A stretch of 64,000 bases of DNA, from positions 1-64,000 of the forward strand of contig JAUPTC010000254.1 of the NCBI GenBank assembly GCA_030762895.1, written 5' to 3'. Shown here one piece after another: positions 23,642-34,881 of this stretch (positions are counted from its first letter, which is position 1; each line of letters starts with the position of its first letter). The notes under the pieces were generated by a model. That model was not told the DNA's origin. It was given only the letters and a program-made list of their open reading frames with translations, and did no database searches. A program made the position numbers and the translations under genes. Origin of the DNA: Sophora flavescens. Taxonomy: Eukaryota; Streptophyta; Magnoliopsida; Fabales; Fabaceae.

Positions 23642-24462
23642 TGATGCAAACCAAGGATGATGTCCAATTTGAGGCCAAATTAATATTTTTGATGAAAATT
23701 TTATTTTCATTGTGGTGAACCCGTATGCTTGATTTGGTCATATCTTGAGCTACGAATCTCCGATTGATGCATTCTTTAGTGCGTTGGAAAGCTTAGGAAT
23801 TATCTACAAATCATATCTCAGGCCTCTTGACCAAATTCGGCTTCTATCATGGTGAAAAAGGGCTGAAAGTTTAATACTAATTCTTGGACCTTAAATGAGT
23901 TATATGTTTAATTGGGCTACACTAAGCTTGATGAATGAGCAAGGCCCATTATGAATGGTGGCTGGCACGTTTTTGGAACTTACAAAGGAGAGCAACCTTT
24001 GGCTTGCATGCCTAGGTAACTCCTTTAGAAGTTATGGAACCACTTTTATTATTTTCTTAAGTAGGATAGTTATGTTCTTTTAATAACCACTTAGTGGAGA
24101 GTTATGTCTAGTTATTAGGAGTTTATGTCATCTTATGATGACCTTTGGTTTTTATTTACCTATGCTATATGTACACACCTATTACATGATGAATGATAAC
24201 TTTGAGTTCATTTTGGATTGATTCCAATTGTGAGAGTGTTTTCTCTCTTGGGTTCTTCATTGAGCCAACCCTTGTTCTTATCAAGAATCCAAGATTCTTG
24301 TGGCGAACCTCACATTGGCCTTATCAAATCCCCTTGGATTTGTGGCGCCTACCTCCCATTTCTCATCTTATCCAATTTTGTATTTCATCTTCTTCTATAA
24401 TTTTGCTTGGTCACTCAAGGATAGATCCGAAAATATATATGTTCCTTGTTAGGATCATATCA
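23642..24462 (+). repeat. A LTR 11
   Basis: 821 bp, ending ...ATCATATCA. One extra T before hairpin 2 (GGCCTTATCAA). Confidence 0.85.
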
Positions 24463-24553
24463 TTTGGTATCTAGAGCCATCCGTCTTAGAGTGACTTATG
24501 ATTTTGTTTTTTCAATTTTTTCGGAAGTTTTAATTTTTCTTAGTGGGTTCTTC

Positions 24554-25459
24554 ATGGAGTCACTAATGAATAAAAATGATGCCAAGAAAATGGAGGATCT
24601 TTTCTATTCTAGATGCTATGTGAAGGACAAGATATGTAGCTTGGTCATTGATAGAAAGGGTTACATCAACCTAGCTAGTACCACCATGGTGCAAAAGTTG
24701 GGACTTCCTCTTCTAGAGCATCCACAACCGTATGTCATTTGGAGCATCCCGGAGTTTAGTGATTTTGGTGACTTGATGGTGAACAAACAAGTACGAGTGC
24801 CATTCCGGATTGGGAGATATGAAGATGACATTTTATGTGATGTGGTGCCCATGGAAACAAGGCACTTGTTACTTGGGCGTCCATGGAGGATTGAGCGACA
24901 AGCGAGATATGATGTCTACAACAACAAGTACTCATTTGTATTCAATAATCGCAAAATTACTCTTGGACCATTGTCACCAAAACAAGCGTATGAAGATCAA
25001 ATGTACTTGAAAGGAGAGAGTGAGAAAAAAAGAATGATTGAGAAAACAATAAAAGAAGAGTGTTAAGTGAATGAGGAAAGCAAAGAAGGAGAAGTAAGAA
25101 AAAAAGAAAGCCATGAGAAAAAGGTAGAAGAAAAGGGAATGGAGGAAAACAAACAGAATGAAAAAGATGTTGAGAAAAAGGTGGAGACTGCATTTTTTGA
25201 AGGGGAAAATAAAAAGAAAAAAATTGAGGCAAAGGTTGAAAGAAGAATTGAGAGTCTTCCTATAAAAGAAAATAAGGTGAAGGGAGCAATGTTGGCAAGG
25301 CAGCCTATATATATCTTTCTATGTAAAGATGCTTGTTTGACTACTAATGCAAACTCTTTGCCTAGAGGTGATGACTCTATTTTGAAGGAAGTTGAAGAAA
25401 CAATTCCAAGAGAGGTGCCCCATGGATTCAAAATGGTTGTGTTTGAACCCGGAGGATAA
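24554..25459 (+). pseudogene. Array unit 11: retropepsin-like ORF with a single stop
   Basis: Full 301-codon length with all A tracts at 7 and no frameshift. The only lesion is TCA-to-TAA at codon 171, in the charged linker after the retropepsin-like domain. A truncated 170-residue product with the whole domain could still be made. Confidence 0.8.
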
Positions 25460-25515
25460 AGAAGACTCCTTAAGGCAATAAATTCGAGGTCGAATTCTTT
25501 TCAAGAGGGAGGGAA

Positions 25516-26335
25516 TGATGCAAACCAAGGATGATGTCCAATTTGAGGCCAAATTAATATTTTTGATGAAAATTTTATTTTCGTTGTGGTGAACCCGTAT
25601 GCTTGATTTGGTCATATCTTGAGCTACGAATCTCCGCTTGATGCATTCGTTAGTGCGTTGGAAAGCTTAGGGAATTATCTACAAATCATATCTCAGGCCT
25701 CTTGACCAAATTCGGCTTATATCATGGTGAAAAAGGGCTGAAAGTTTAATACGAATTCTTGGACCTTAAATGAGTTATATGTTAATTGGGCTACACTAAG
25801 CTTGATGAATGAGCAAGGCCCATTATGAATGGTGGCTGGCACGTTTTTGGAACTTACAAAGGAGAGCAACCTTTGGCTTGCATGCCTAGGTAACTCCTTT
25901 AGAAGTTATGGAACCACTTTTATTATTTTCTTAAGTAGGATAGTTATGTTCTTTTAATAACCACTTAGTGGAGAGTTATGTCCAGTTATTAGGAGTTTAT
26001 GTCATCTTATGATGACCTTTGGTTTTTATTTACCTATGCTATATGTACACACCTATTACATGATGAATGATAACTTTGAGTTCATTTTGGATTGATTCCA
26101 ATTGTGAGAGTGTTTTCTCTCTTGGGTTCTTCATTGAGCCAACCCTTGTTCTTATCAAGAATCCAAGATTCTTGTGGCGAACCTCACATTGGCCTATCAA
26201 ATCCCCTTGGATTTGTGGCGCCTACCTCCCATTTCTCATCTTATCCAATTTTGTATTTCATCTTCTTCTATAATTTTGCTTGGTCACTCAAGGATAGATC
26301 CGAAAATATATATGTTCCTTGTTAGGATCATATCA
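25516..26335 (+). repeat. A LTR 12
   Basis: 820 bp. First member of the right-hand LTR class (12-17) that shares a 1-bp deletion giving ATGTTAATTGGG. Confidence 0.85.
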
Positions 26336-26427
26336 TTTGGTATCTAGAGCCATCCGTCTTAGAGTGACTTATGATTTTGTTTTTTCAATTTTTTTCGGAA
26401 GTTTGAATTTTTCTTAGTGGGTTCTTC

Positions 26428-27330
26428 ATGGAGTCACTAATGAATAAAAATGATGCCAAGAAAATGGAGGATCTTTTCTATTCTAGATGCTATGTGAAGG
26501 ACAAGATATGTAGCTTGGTCATTGATAGAAAGGGTTACATCAACCTAGCTAGTACCACCATGGTGCAAAAGTTGGGACTTCCTCTTCTAGAGCATCCACA
26601 ACCGTATGTCATTTGGAGCATCCCGGAGTTTAGTGATTTTGGTGACTTGATGGTGAACAAACAAGTACGAGTGCCATTCCGGATTGGGAGATATGAAGAT
26701 GACATTTTATGTGATGTGGTGCCCATGGAAACGAAGGCACTTGTTACTTGGGCGTCCATGGAGGATTGAACGACAAGCGAGATATGATGTCGACAACAAC
26801 AAGTACTCATTTGTATTCAATAATCGCAAAATTACTCTTGGACCATTGTCACCAAAACAAGGATGAAGATCAAATGTACTTGAAAGGAGAGAGTGAGAAA
26901 AAAGAATGATTGAGAAAACAATAAAAGAAGAGTGTTCAGTGAATGAGGAAAGCAAAGAAGGAGAAGTAAGAAAAAAAGAAAGCCATGAGAAAAAGGTAGA
27001 AGAAAAGGGAATGGAGGAAAACAAACAGAATGAAAAAGATGTTGAGAAAAAGGTGGAGACTGCATTTTTGAAGGGGAAAATAAAAAGAAAAAAATTGAGG
27101 CAAAGGTTGAAAGAAGAATTGAGAGTCTTCCTATAAAAGAAAATAAGGTGAAGGGAGCAATGTTGGCAAGGCAGCCTATATATATCTTTCTATGTAAAGA
27201 TGCTTGTTTGACTACTAATGCAAACTCTTTGCCTAGAGGTGATGACTCTATTTTGAAGGAAGTTGAAGAAACAATTCCAAGAGAGGTGCCCCATGGATTC
27301 AAAATGGTTGTGTTTGAACCCGGAGGATAA
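26428..27330 (+). pseudogene. Array unit 12: retropepsin-like ORF, broken
   Basis: A base insertion at GAAACGAAGGCAC shifts the frame before the LLGRPW motif (stop at 26769). There is also a small deletion at CAAAACAAGGATGAAG, a 6-A tract and a shortened T run. The codon 171 position is Ser (TCA). Tail open 27148-27330. Confidence 0.75.
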
Positions 27331-27386
27331 AGAAGACTCCTTAAGGCAATAAATTCGAGGTCGAATTCTTTTCAAGAGGGAGGGAA

Positions 27387-28206
27387 TGATGCAAACCAAG
27401 GATGATGTCCAATTTGAGGCCAAATTAATATTTTTGATGAAAATTTTATTTTCGTTGTGGTGAACCCGTATGCTTGATTTGGTCATATCTTGAGCTACGA
27501 ATCTCCGATTGATGCATTCTTTAGTGCGTCGGAAAGCTTAGGGAATTATCTACAAATCATATCTCAGGCCTCTTGACCAAATTCGGCTTATATCATGGTG
27601 AAAAAGGGCTGAAAGTTTAATACGAATTCTTGGACCTTAAATGAGTTATATGTTAATTGGGCTACACTAAGCTTGATGAATGAGCAAGGCCCATTATGAA
27701 TGGTGGCTGGCACGTTTTTGGAACTTACAAAGGAGAGCAACCTTTGGCTTGCATGCCTAGGTAACTCCTTTAGAAGTTATGGAACCACTTTTATTATTTT
27801 CTTAAGTAGGATAGTTATGTTCTTTTAATAACCACTTAGTGGAGAGTTATGTCTAGTTATTAGGAGTTTATGTCATCTTATGATGACCTTTGGTTTTTAT
27901 TTACCTATGCTATATGTACACACCTATTACATGATGAATGATAACTTTGAGTTCATTTTGGATTGATTCCAATTGTGAGAGTGTTTTCTCTCTTGGGTTC
28001 TTCATTGAGCCAACCCTTGTTCTTATCAAGAATCCAAGATTCTTGTGGCGAACCTCACATTGGCCTATCAAATCCCCTTGGATTTGTGGCGCCTACCTCC
28101 CATTTCTCATCTTATCCAATTTTGTATTTCATCTTCTTCTATAATTTTGCTTGGTCACTCAAGGATAGATCCGAAAATATATATGTTCCTTGTTAGGATC
28201 ATATCA
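27387..28206 (+). repeat. A LTR 13
   Basis: 820 bp. Has GCGTCGG for GCGTTGG, shared with LTRs 14 and 15. Confidence 0.85.
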
Positions 28207-28297
28207 TTTGGTATCTAGAGCCATCCGTCTTAGAGTGACTTATGATTTTGTTTTTTCAATTTTTTCGGAAGTTTGAATTTTTCTTAGTGGGTTCTTC

Positions 28298-29203
28298 ATG
28301 GAGTCACTAATGAATAAAAATGATGCCAAGAAAATGGAGGATCTTTTCTATTCTAGATGCTATGTGAAGGACAAGATATGTAGCTTGGTCATTGATAGAA
28401 AGGGTTACATCAACCTAGCTAGTACCACCATGGTGCAAAAGTTGGGACTTCCTCTTCTAGAGCATCCACAACCGTATGTCATTTGGAGCATCCCGGAGTT
28501 TAGTGATTTTGGTGACTTGATGGTGAACAAACAAGTACGAGTGCCATTCCGGATTGGGAGATATGAAGATGACATTTTATGTGATGTGGTGCCCATGGAA
28601 ACGAAGCACTTGTTACTTGGGCGTCCATGGAGGATTGAACGACAAGCGAGATATGATGCCGACAACAACAAGTACTCATTTGTATTCAATAATCGCAAAA
28701 TTACTCTTGGACCATTGTCACCAAAACAAGCGTATGAAGATCAAATGTACTTGAAAGGAGAGAGTGAGAAAAAAAGAATGATTGAGAAAACAATAAAAGA
28801 AGAGTGTTAAGTGAATGAGGAAAGCAAAGAAGGAGAAGTAAGAAAAAAAGAAAGCCATGAGAAAAAGGTAGAAGAAAAGGGAATGGAGGAAAACAAACAG
28901 AATGAAAAAGATGTTGAGAAAAAGGTGGAGACTGCATTTTTTGAAGGGGAAAATAAAAAGAAAAAAATTGAGGCAAAGGTTGAAAGAAGAATTGAGAGTC
29001 TTCCTATAAAAGAAAATAAGGTGAAGGGAGCAATGTTGGCAAGGCAGCCTATATATATCTTTCTACGTAAAGATGCTTGTTTGACTGCTAATGCAAACTC
29101 TTTGCCTAGAGGTGATGACTCTATTTTGAAGGAAGTTGAAGAAACAATTCCAAGAGAGGTGCCCCATGGATTCAAAATGGTTGTGTTTGAACCCGGAGGA
29201 TAA
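28298..29203 (+). pseudogene. Array unit 13: retropepsin-like ORF with a single stop
   Basis: Like unit 11: full length and in frame apart from TAA at codon 171. It differs from unit 11 by YDADN for YDVYN and ETKHL for ETRHL, and shares a FLRKDACL variant with unit 10. Confidence 0.8.
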
Positions 29204-29259
29204 AGAAGACTCCTTAAGGCAATAAATTCGAGGTCGAATTCTTTTCAAGAGGGAGGGAA

Positions 29260-30079
29260 TGATGCAAACCAAGGATGATGTCCAATTTGAGGCCAAATTA
29301 ATATTTTTGATGAAAATTTTATTTTCGTTGTGGTGAACCCGTATGCTTGATTTGGTCATATCTTGAGCTACGAATCTCCGATTGATGCATTCTTTAGTGC
29401 GTCGGAAAGCTTAGGGAATTATCTACAAATCATATCTCAGGCCTCTTGACCAAATTCGGCTTATATCATGGTGAAAAAGGGCTGAAAGTTTAATACGAAT
29501 TCTTGGACCTTAAATGAGTTATATGTTAATTGGGCTACACTAAGCTTGATGAATGAGCAAGGCCCATTATGAATGGTGGCTGGCACGTTTTTGGAACTTA
29601 CAAAGGAGAGCAACCTTTGGCTTGCATGCCTAGGTAACTCCTTTAGAAGTTATGGAACCACTTTTATTATTTTCTTAAGTAGGATAGTTATGTTCTTTTA
29701 ATAACCACTTAGTGGAGAGTTATGTCCAGTTATTAGGAGTTTATGTCATCTTATGATGACCTTTGGTTTTTATTTACCTATGCTATATGTACACACCTAT
29801 TACATGATGAATGATAACTTTGAGTTCATTTTGGATTGATTCCAATTGTGAGAGTGTTTTCTCTCTTGGGTTCTTCATTGAGCCAACCCTTGTTCTTATC
29901 AAGAATCCAAGATTCTTGTGGCGAACCTCACATTGGCCTATCAAATCCCCTTGGATTTGTGGCGCCTACCTCCCATTTCTCATCTTATCCAATTTTGTAT
30001 TTCATCTTCTTCTATAATTTTGCTTGGTCACTCAAGGATAGATCCGAAAATATATATGTTCCTTGTTAGGATCATATCA
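29260..30079 (+). repeat. A LTR 14
   Basis: 820 bp, ending ...ATCATATCA; GCGTCGG variant present. Confidence 0.85.
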
Positions 30080-30171
30080 TTTGGTATCTAGAGCCATCCG
30101 TCTTAGAGTGACTTATGATTTTGTTTTTTCAATTTTTTTCGGAAGTTTGAATTTTTCTTAGTGGGTTCTTC

Positions 30172-31077
30172 ATGGAGTCACTAATGAATAAAAATGATGC
30201 CAAGAAAATGGAGGATCTTTTCTATTCTAGATGCTATGTGAAGGACAAGATATGTAGCTTGGTCATTGATAGAAAGGGTTACATCAACCTAGCTAGTACC
30301 ACCATGGTGCAAAAGTTGGGACTTCCTCTTCTAGAGCATCCACAACCGTATGTCATTTGGAGCATACCGGAGTTTAGTGATTTTGGTGACTTGATGGTGA
30401 ACAAACAAGTACGAGTGCCATTCCGGATTGGGAGATATGAAGATGACATTTTATGTGATGTGGTGCCCATGGAAACGAAGCACTTGTTACTTGGGCGTCC
30501 ATGGAGGATTGAACGACAAGCGAGATATGATGCCGACAACAACAAGTACTCATTTGTATTCAATAATCGCAAAATTACTCTTGGACCATTGTCACCAAAA
30601 CAAGCGTATGAAGATCAAATGTACTTGAAAGGAGAGAGTGAGAAAAAAAGAATGATTGAGAAAACAATAAAAGAAGAGTGTTCAGTGAATGAGGAAAGCA
30701 AAGAAGGAGAAGTAAGAAAAAAAGAAAGCCATGAGAAAAAGGTAGAAGAAAAGGGAATGGAGGAAAACAAACAGAATGAAAAAGATGTTGAGAAAAAGGT
30801 GGAGACTGCATTTTTTGAAGGGGAAAATAAAAAGAAAAAAATTGAGGCAAAGGTTGAAAGAAGAATTGAGAGTCTTCCTATAAAAGAAAATAAGGTGAAG
30901 GGAGCAATGTTGGCAAGGCAGCCTATATATATCTTTCTATGTAAAGATGCTTGTTTGACTACTAATGCAAACTCTTTGCCTAGAGGTGATGACTCTATTT
31001 TGAAGGAAGTTGAAGAAACAATTCCAAGAGAGGTGCCCCATGGATTCAAAATGGTTGTGTTTGAACCCGGAGGATAA
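30172..31077 (+). CDS. Array unit 14: intact 301-residue retropepsin-like protein (reference copy)
   Basis: Uninterrupted ORF starting at the conserved ATGGAGTC, 93 bp after the LTR end. Residues about 20-147 match the retropepsin region of plant Ty3/gypsy polyproteins: RCYVKDKICSLVID, STTMVQKLGLP, VRVPFRIGRYEDDILCDVVPM, LLLGRPW (105-111) and YSFVFNNRKITL. The catalytic Asp is kept (D33), but the following Ser/Thr-Gly is replaced by Arg-Lys-Gly, so protease activity is unlikely. Residues about 152-240 are Lys/Glu-rich and probably coiled coil. The tail (243-301) contains ARQPIYIFLCKDACL and IPREVPHGF. There is no signal peptide, gag zinc knuckle, RT or integrase. Role unknown: it may be a relic, or a nucleic-acid or Gag-binding protein used with an autonomous partner. 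Confidence 0.75.
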   Translation: MESLMNKNDAKKMEDLFYSRCYVKDKICSLVIDRKGYINLASTTMVQKLGLPLLEHPQPYVIWSIPEFSDFGDLMVNKQVRVPFRIGRYEDDILCDVVPMETKHLLLGRPWRIERQARYDADNNKYSFVFNNRKITLGPLSPKQAYEDQMYLKGESEKKRMIEKTIKEECSVNEESKEGEVRKKESHEKKVEEKGMEENKQNEKDVEKKVETAFFEGENKKKKIEAKVERRIESLPIKENKVKGAMLARQPIYIFLCKDACLTTNANSLPRGDDSILKEVEETIPREVPHGFKMVVFEPGG

Positions 31078-31133
31078 AGAAGACTCCTTAAGGCAATAAA
31101 TTCGAGGTCGAATTCTTTTCAAGAGGGAGGGAA

Positions 31134-31953
31134 TGATGCAAACCAAGGATGATGTCCAATTTGAGGCCAAATTAATATTTTTGATGAAAATTTTATTTTC
31201 GTTGTGGTGAACCCGTATGCTTGATTTGGTCATATCTTGAGCTACGAATCTCCGATTGATGCATTCTTTAGTGCGTCGGAAAGCTTAGGGAATTATCTAC
31301 AAATCATATCTCAGGCCTCTTGACCAAATTCGGCTTATATCATGGTGAAAAAGGGCTGAAAGTTTAATACGAATTCTTGGACTTTAAATGAGTTATATGT
31401 TAATTGGGCTACACTAAGCTTGATGAATGAGCAAGGCCCATTATGAATGGTGGCTGGCACGTTTTTGGAACTTACAAAGGAGAGCAACCTTTGGCTTGCA
31501 TGCCTAGGTAACTCCTTTAGAAGTTATGGAACCACTTTTATTATTTTCTTAAGTAGGATAGTTATGTTCTTTTAATAACCACTTAGTGGAGAGTTATGTC
31601 CAGTTATTAGGAGTTTATGTCATCTTATGATGACCTTTGGTTTTTATTTACCTATGCTATATGTACACACCTATTACATGATGAATGATAACTTTGAGTT
31701 CATTTTGGATTGATTCCAATTGTGAGAGTGTTTTCTCTCTTGGGTTCTTCATTGAGCCAACCCTTGTTCTTATCAAGAATCCAAGATTCTTGTGGCGAAC
31801 CTCACATTGGCCTATCAAATCCCCTTGGATTTGTGGCGCCTACCTCCCATTTCTCATCTTATCCAATTTTGTATTTCATCTTCTTCTATAATTTTGCTTG
31901 GTCACTCAAGGATAGATCCGAAAATATATATGTTCCTTGTTAGGATCATATCA
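31134..31953 (+). repeat. A LTR 15
   Basis: 820 bp, ending ...ATCATATCA; has GGACTTTAAATG where others have GGACCTTAAATG. Confidence 0.85.
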
Positions 31954-32044
31954 TTTGGTATCTAGAGCCATCCGTCTTAGAGTGACTTATGATTTTGTTT
32001 TTTCAATTTTTTCGGAAGTTTGAATTTTTCTTAGTGGGTTCTTC

Positions 32045-32951
32045 ATGGAGTCACTAATGAATAAAAATGATGCCAAGAAAATGGAGGATCTTTTCTATTC
32101 TAGATGCTATGTGAAGGACAAGATATGTAGCTTGGTCATTGATAGAAAGGGTTACATCAACCTAGCTAGTACCACCATGGTGCAAAAGTTGGGACTTCCT
32201 CTTCTAGAGCATCCACAACCGTATGTCATTTGGAGCATCCCGGAGTTTAGTGATTTTGGTGACTTGATGGTGAACAAACAAGTACGAAGTGCCATTCCGG
32301 ATTGGGAGATATGAAGATGACATTTTATGTGATGTGGTGCCCATGGAAACGAAGCACTTGTTACTTGGGCGTCCATGGAGGATTGAACGACAAGCGAGAT
32401 ATGATGCCGACAACAACAAGTACTCATTTGTATTCAATAATCGCAAAATTACTCTTGGACCATTGTCACCAAAACAAGTGTATGAAGATCAAATGTACTT
32501 GAAAGGAGAGAGTGAGAAAAAAAGAATGATTGAGAAAACAATAAAAGAAGAGTGTTCAGTGAATGAGGAAAGCAAAGAAGGAGAAGTAAGAAAAAAAGAA
32601 AGCCATGAGAAAAAGGTAGAAGAAAAGGGAATGGAGGAAAACAAACAGAATGAAAAAGATGTTGAGAAAAAGGTGGAGACTGCATTTTTTGAAGGGGAAA
32701 ATAAAAAGAAAAAAATTGAGGCAAAGGTTGAAAGAAGAATTGAGAGTCTTCCTATAAAAGAAAATAAGGTGAAGGGAGCAATGTTGGCAAGGCAGCCTAT
32801 ATATATCTTTCTATGTAAAGATGCTTGTTTGACTACTAATGCAAACTCTTTGCCTAGAGGTGATGACTCTATTTTGAAGGAAGTTGAAGAAACAATTCCA
32901 AGAGAGGTGCCCCATGGATTCAAAATGGTTGTGTTTGAACCCGGAGGATAA
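32045..32951 (+). pseudogene. Array unit 15: retropepsin-like ORF with one frameshift
   Basis: A single extra A (GTACGAAGTGCC near 32287) divides the ORF into 32045-32314 and 32289-32951. Otherwise full length, with Ser171 and all A tracts in frame. The break falls inside the retropepsin-like domain. Confidence 0.8.
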
Positions 32952-33007
32952 AGAAGACTCCTTAAGGCAATAAATTCGAGGTCGAATTCTTTTCAAGAGG
33001 GAGGGAA

Positions 33008-33827
33008 TGATGCAAACCAAGGATGATGTCCAATTTGAGGCCAAATTAATATTTTTGATGAAAATTTTATTTTCATTGTGGTGAACCCGTATGCTTGATT
33101 TGGTCATATCTTGAGCTACGAATCTCCGATTGATGCATTCTTTAGTGCGTTGGAAAGCTTAGGGAATTATCTACAAATCATATCTCAGGCCTCTTGACCA
33201 AATTCGGCTTATATCATGGTGAAAAAGGGCTGAAAGTTTAATACGAATTCTTGGACCTTAAATGAGTTATATGTTAATTGGGCTACACTAAGCTTGATGA
33301 ATGAGCAAGGCCCATTATGAATGGTGGCTGGCACGTTTTTGGAACTTACAAAGGAGATCAACCTTTGGCTTGCATGCCTAGGTAACTCCTTTAGAAGTTA
33401 TGGAACCACTTTTATTATTTTCTTAAGTAGGATAGTTATGTTCTTTTAATAACCACTTAGTGGAGAGTTATGTCCAGTTATTAGGAGTTTATGTCATCTT
33501 ATGATGACCTTTGGTTTTTATTTACCTATGCTATATGTACACACCTATTACATGATGAATGATAACTTTGAGTTCATTTTGGATTGATTCCAATTGTGAG
33601 AGTGTTTTCTCTCTTGGGTTCTTCATTGAGCCAACCCTTGTTCTTATCAAGAATCCAAGATTCTTGTGGCGAACCTCACATTGGCCTATCAAATCCCCTT
33701 GGATTTGTGGCGCCTACCTCCCATTTCTCATCTTATCCAATTTTGTATTTCATCTTCTTCTATAATTTTGCTTGGTCACTCAAGGATAGATCCGAAAATA
33801 TATATGTTCCTTGTTAGGATCATATCA
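33008..33827 (+). repeat. A LTR 16
   Basis: 820 bp; GGAGATCAACC variant shared with LTR 17. Confidence 0.85.
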
Positions 33828-33919
33828 TTTGGTATCTAGAGCCATCCGTCTTAGAGTGACTTATGATTTTGTTTTTTCAATTTTTTTCGGAAGTTTGAAT
33901 TTTTCTTAGTGGGTTCTTC

Positions 33920-34825
33920 ATGGAGTCACTAATGAATAAAAATGATGCCAAGAAAATGGAGGATCTTTTCTATTCTAGATGCTATGTGAAGGACAAGATA
34001 TGTAGCTTGGTCATTGATAGAAAGGGTTACATCAACCTAGCTAGTACCACCATGGTGCAAAAGTTGGGACTTCCTCTTCTAGAGCATCCACAACCGTATG
34101 TCATTTGGAGCATCCCGGAGTTTAGTGATTTTGGTGACTTGATGGTGAACAAACAAGTACGAGTGCCATTCCGGATTGGGAGATATGAAGATGACATTTT
34201 ATGTGATGTGGTGCCCATGGAAACGAAGCACTTGTTACTTGGGCATTCATGGAGGATTGAACGACAAGCGAGATATGATGCCGACAACAACAAGTACTCA
34301 TTTGTATTCAATAATCGCAAAATTACTCTTGGACCATTGTCACCAAAACAAGTGTATGAAGATCAAATGTACTTGAAAGGAGAGAGTGAGAAAAAAAGAA
34401 TGATTGAGAAAACAATAAAAGAAGAGTGTTCAGTGAATGAGGAAAGCAAAGAAGGAGAAGTAAGAAAAAAAGAAAGCCATGAGAAAAAGGTAGAAGAAAA
34501 GGGAATGGAGGAAAACAAACAGAATGAAAAAGATGTTGAGAAAAAGGTGGAGACTGCATTTTTTGAAGGGGAAAATAAAAAGAAAAAAATTCAGGCAAAG
34601 GTTGAAAGAAGAATTGAGAGTCTTCCTATAAAAGAAAATAAGGTGAAGGGAGCAATGTTGGCAAGGCAGCCTATATATATCTTTCTATGTAAAGATGCTT
34701 GTTTGACTACTAATGCAAACTCTTTGCCTAGAGGTGATGACTCTATTTTGAAGGAAGTTGAAGAAACAATTCCAAGAGAGGTGCCCCATGGATTCAAAAT
34801 GGTTGTGTTTGAACCCGGAGGATAA
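33920..34825 (+). CDS. Array unit 16: intact 301-residue retropepsin-like protein, variant LLGHSW
   Basis: Second uninterrupted copy, 3748 bp downstream of unit 14 and nearly identical to it. The otherwise conserved LLGRPW motif reads LLGHSW, and one Glu in the KKKIEAK segment is Gln. It is followed by the polypurine tract and the last LTR. Transcription would need the upstream LTR promoter; whether it is expressed cannot be told from sequence. Confidence 0.7.
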   Translation: MESLMNKNDAKKMEDLFYSRCYVKDKICSLVIDRKGYINLASTTMVQKLGLPLLEHPQPYVIWSIPEFSDFGDLMVNKQVRVPFRIGRYEDDILCDVVPMETKHLLLGHSWRIERQARYDADNNKYSFVFNNRKITLGPLSPKQVYEDQMYLKGESEKKRMIEKTIKEECSVNEESKEGEVRKKESHEKKVEEKGMEENKQNEKDVEKKVETAFFEGENKKKKIQAKVERRIESLPIKENKVKGAMLARQPIYIFLCKDACLTTNANSLPRGDDSILKEVEETIPREVPHGFKMVVFEPGG

Positions 34826-34881
34826 AGAAGACTCCTTAAGGCAATAAATTCGAGGTCGAATTCTTTTCAAGAGGGAGGGAA

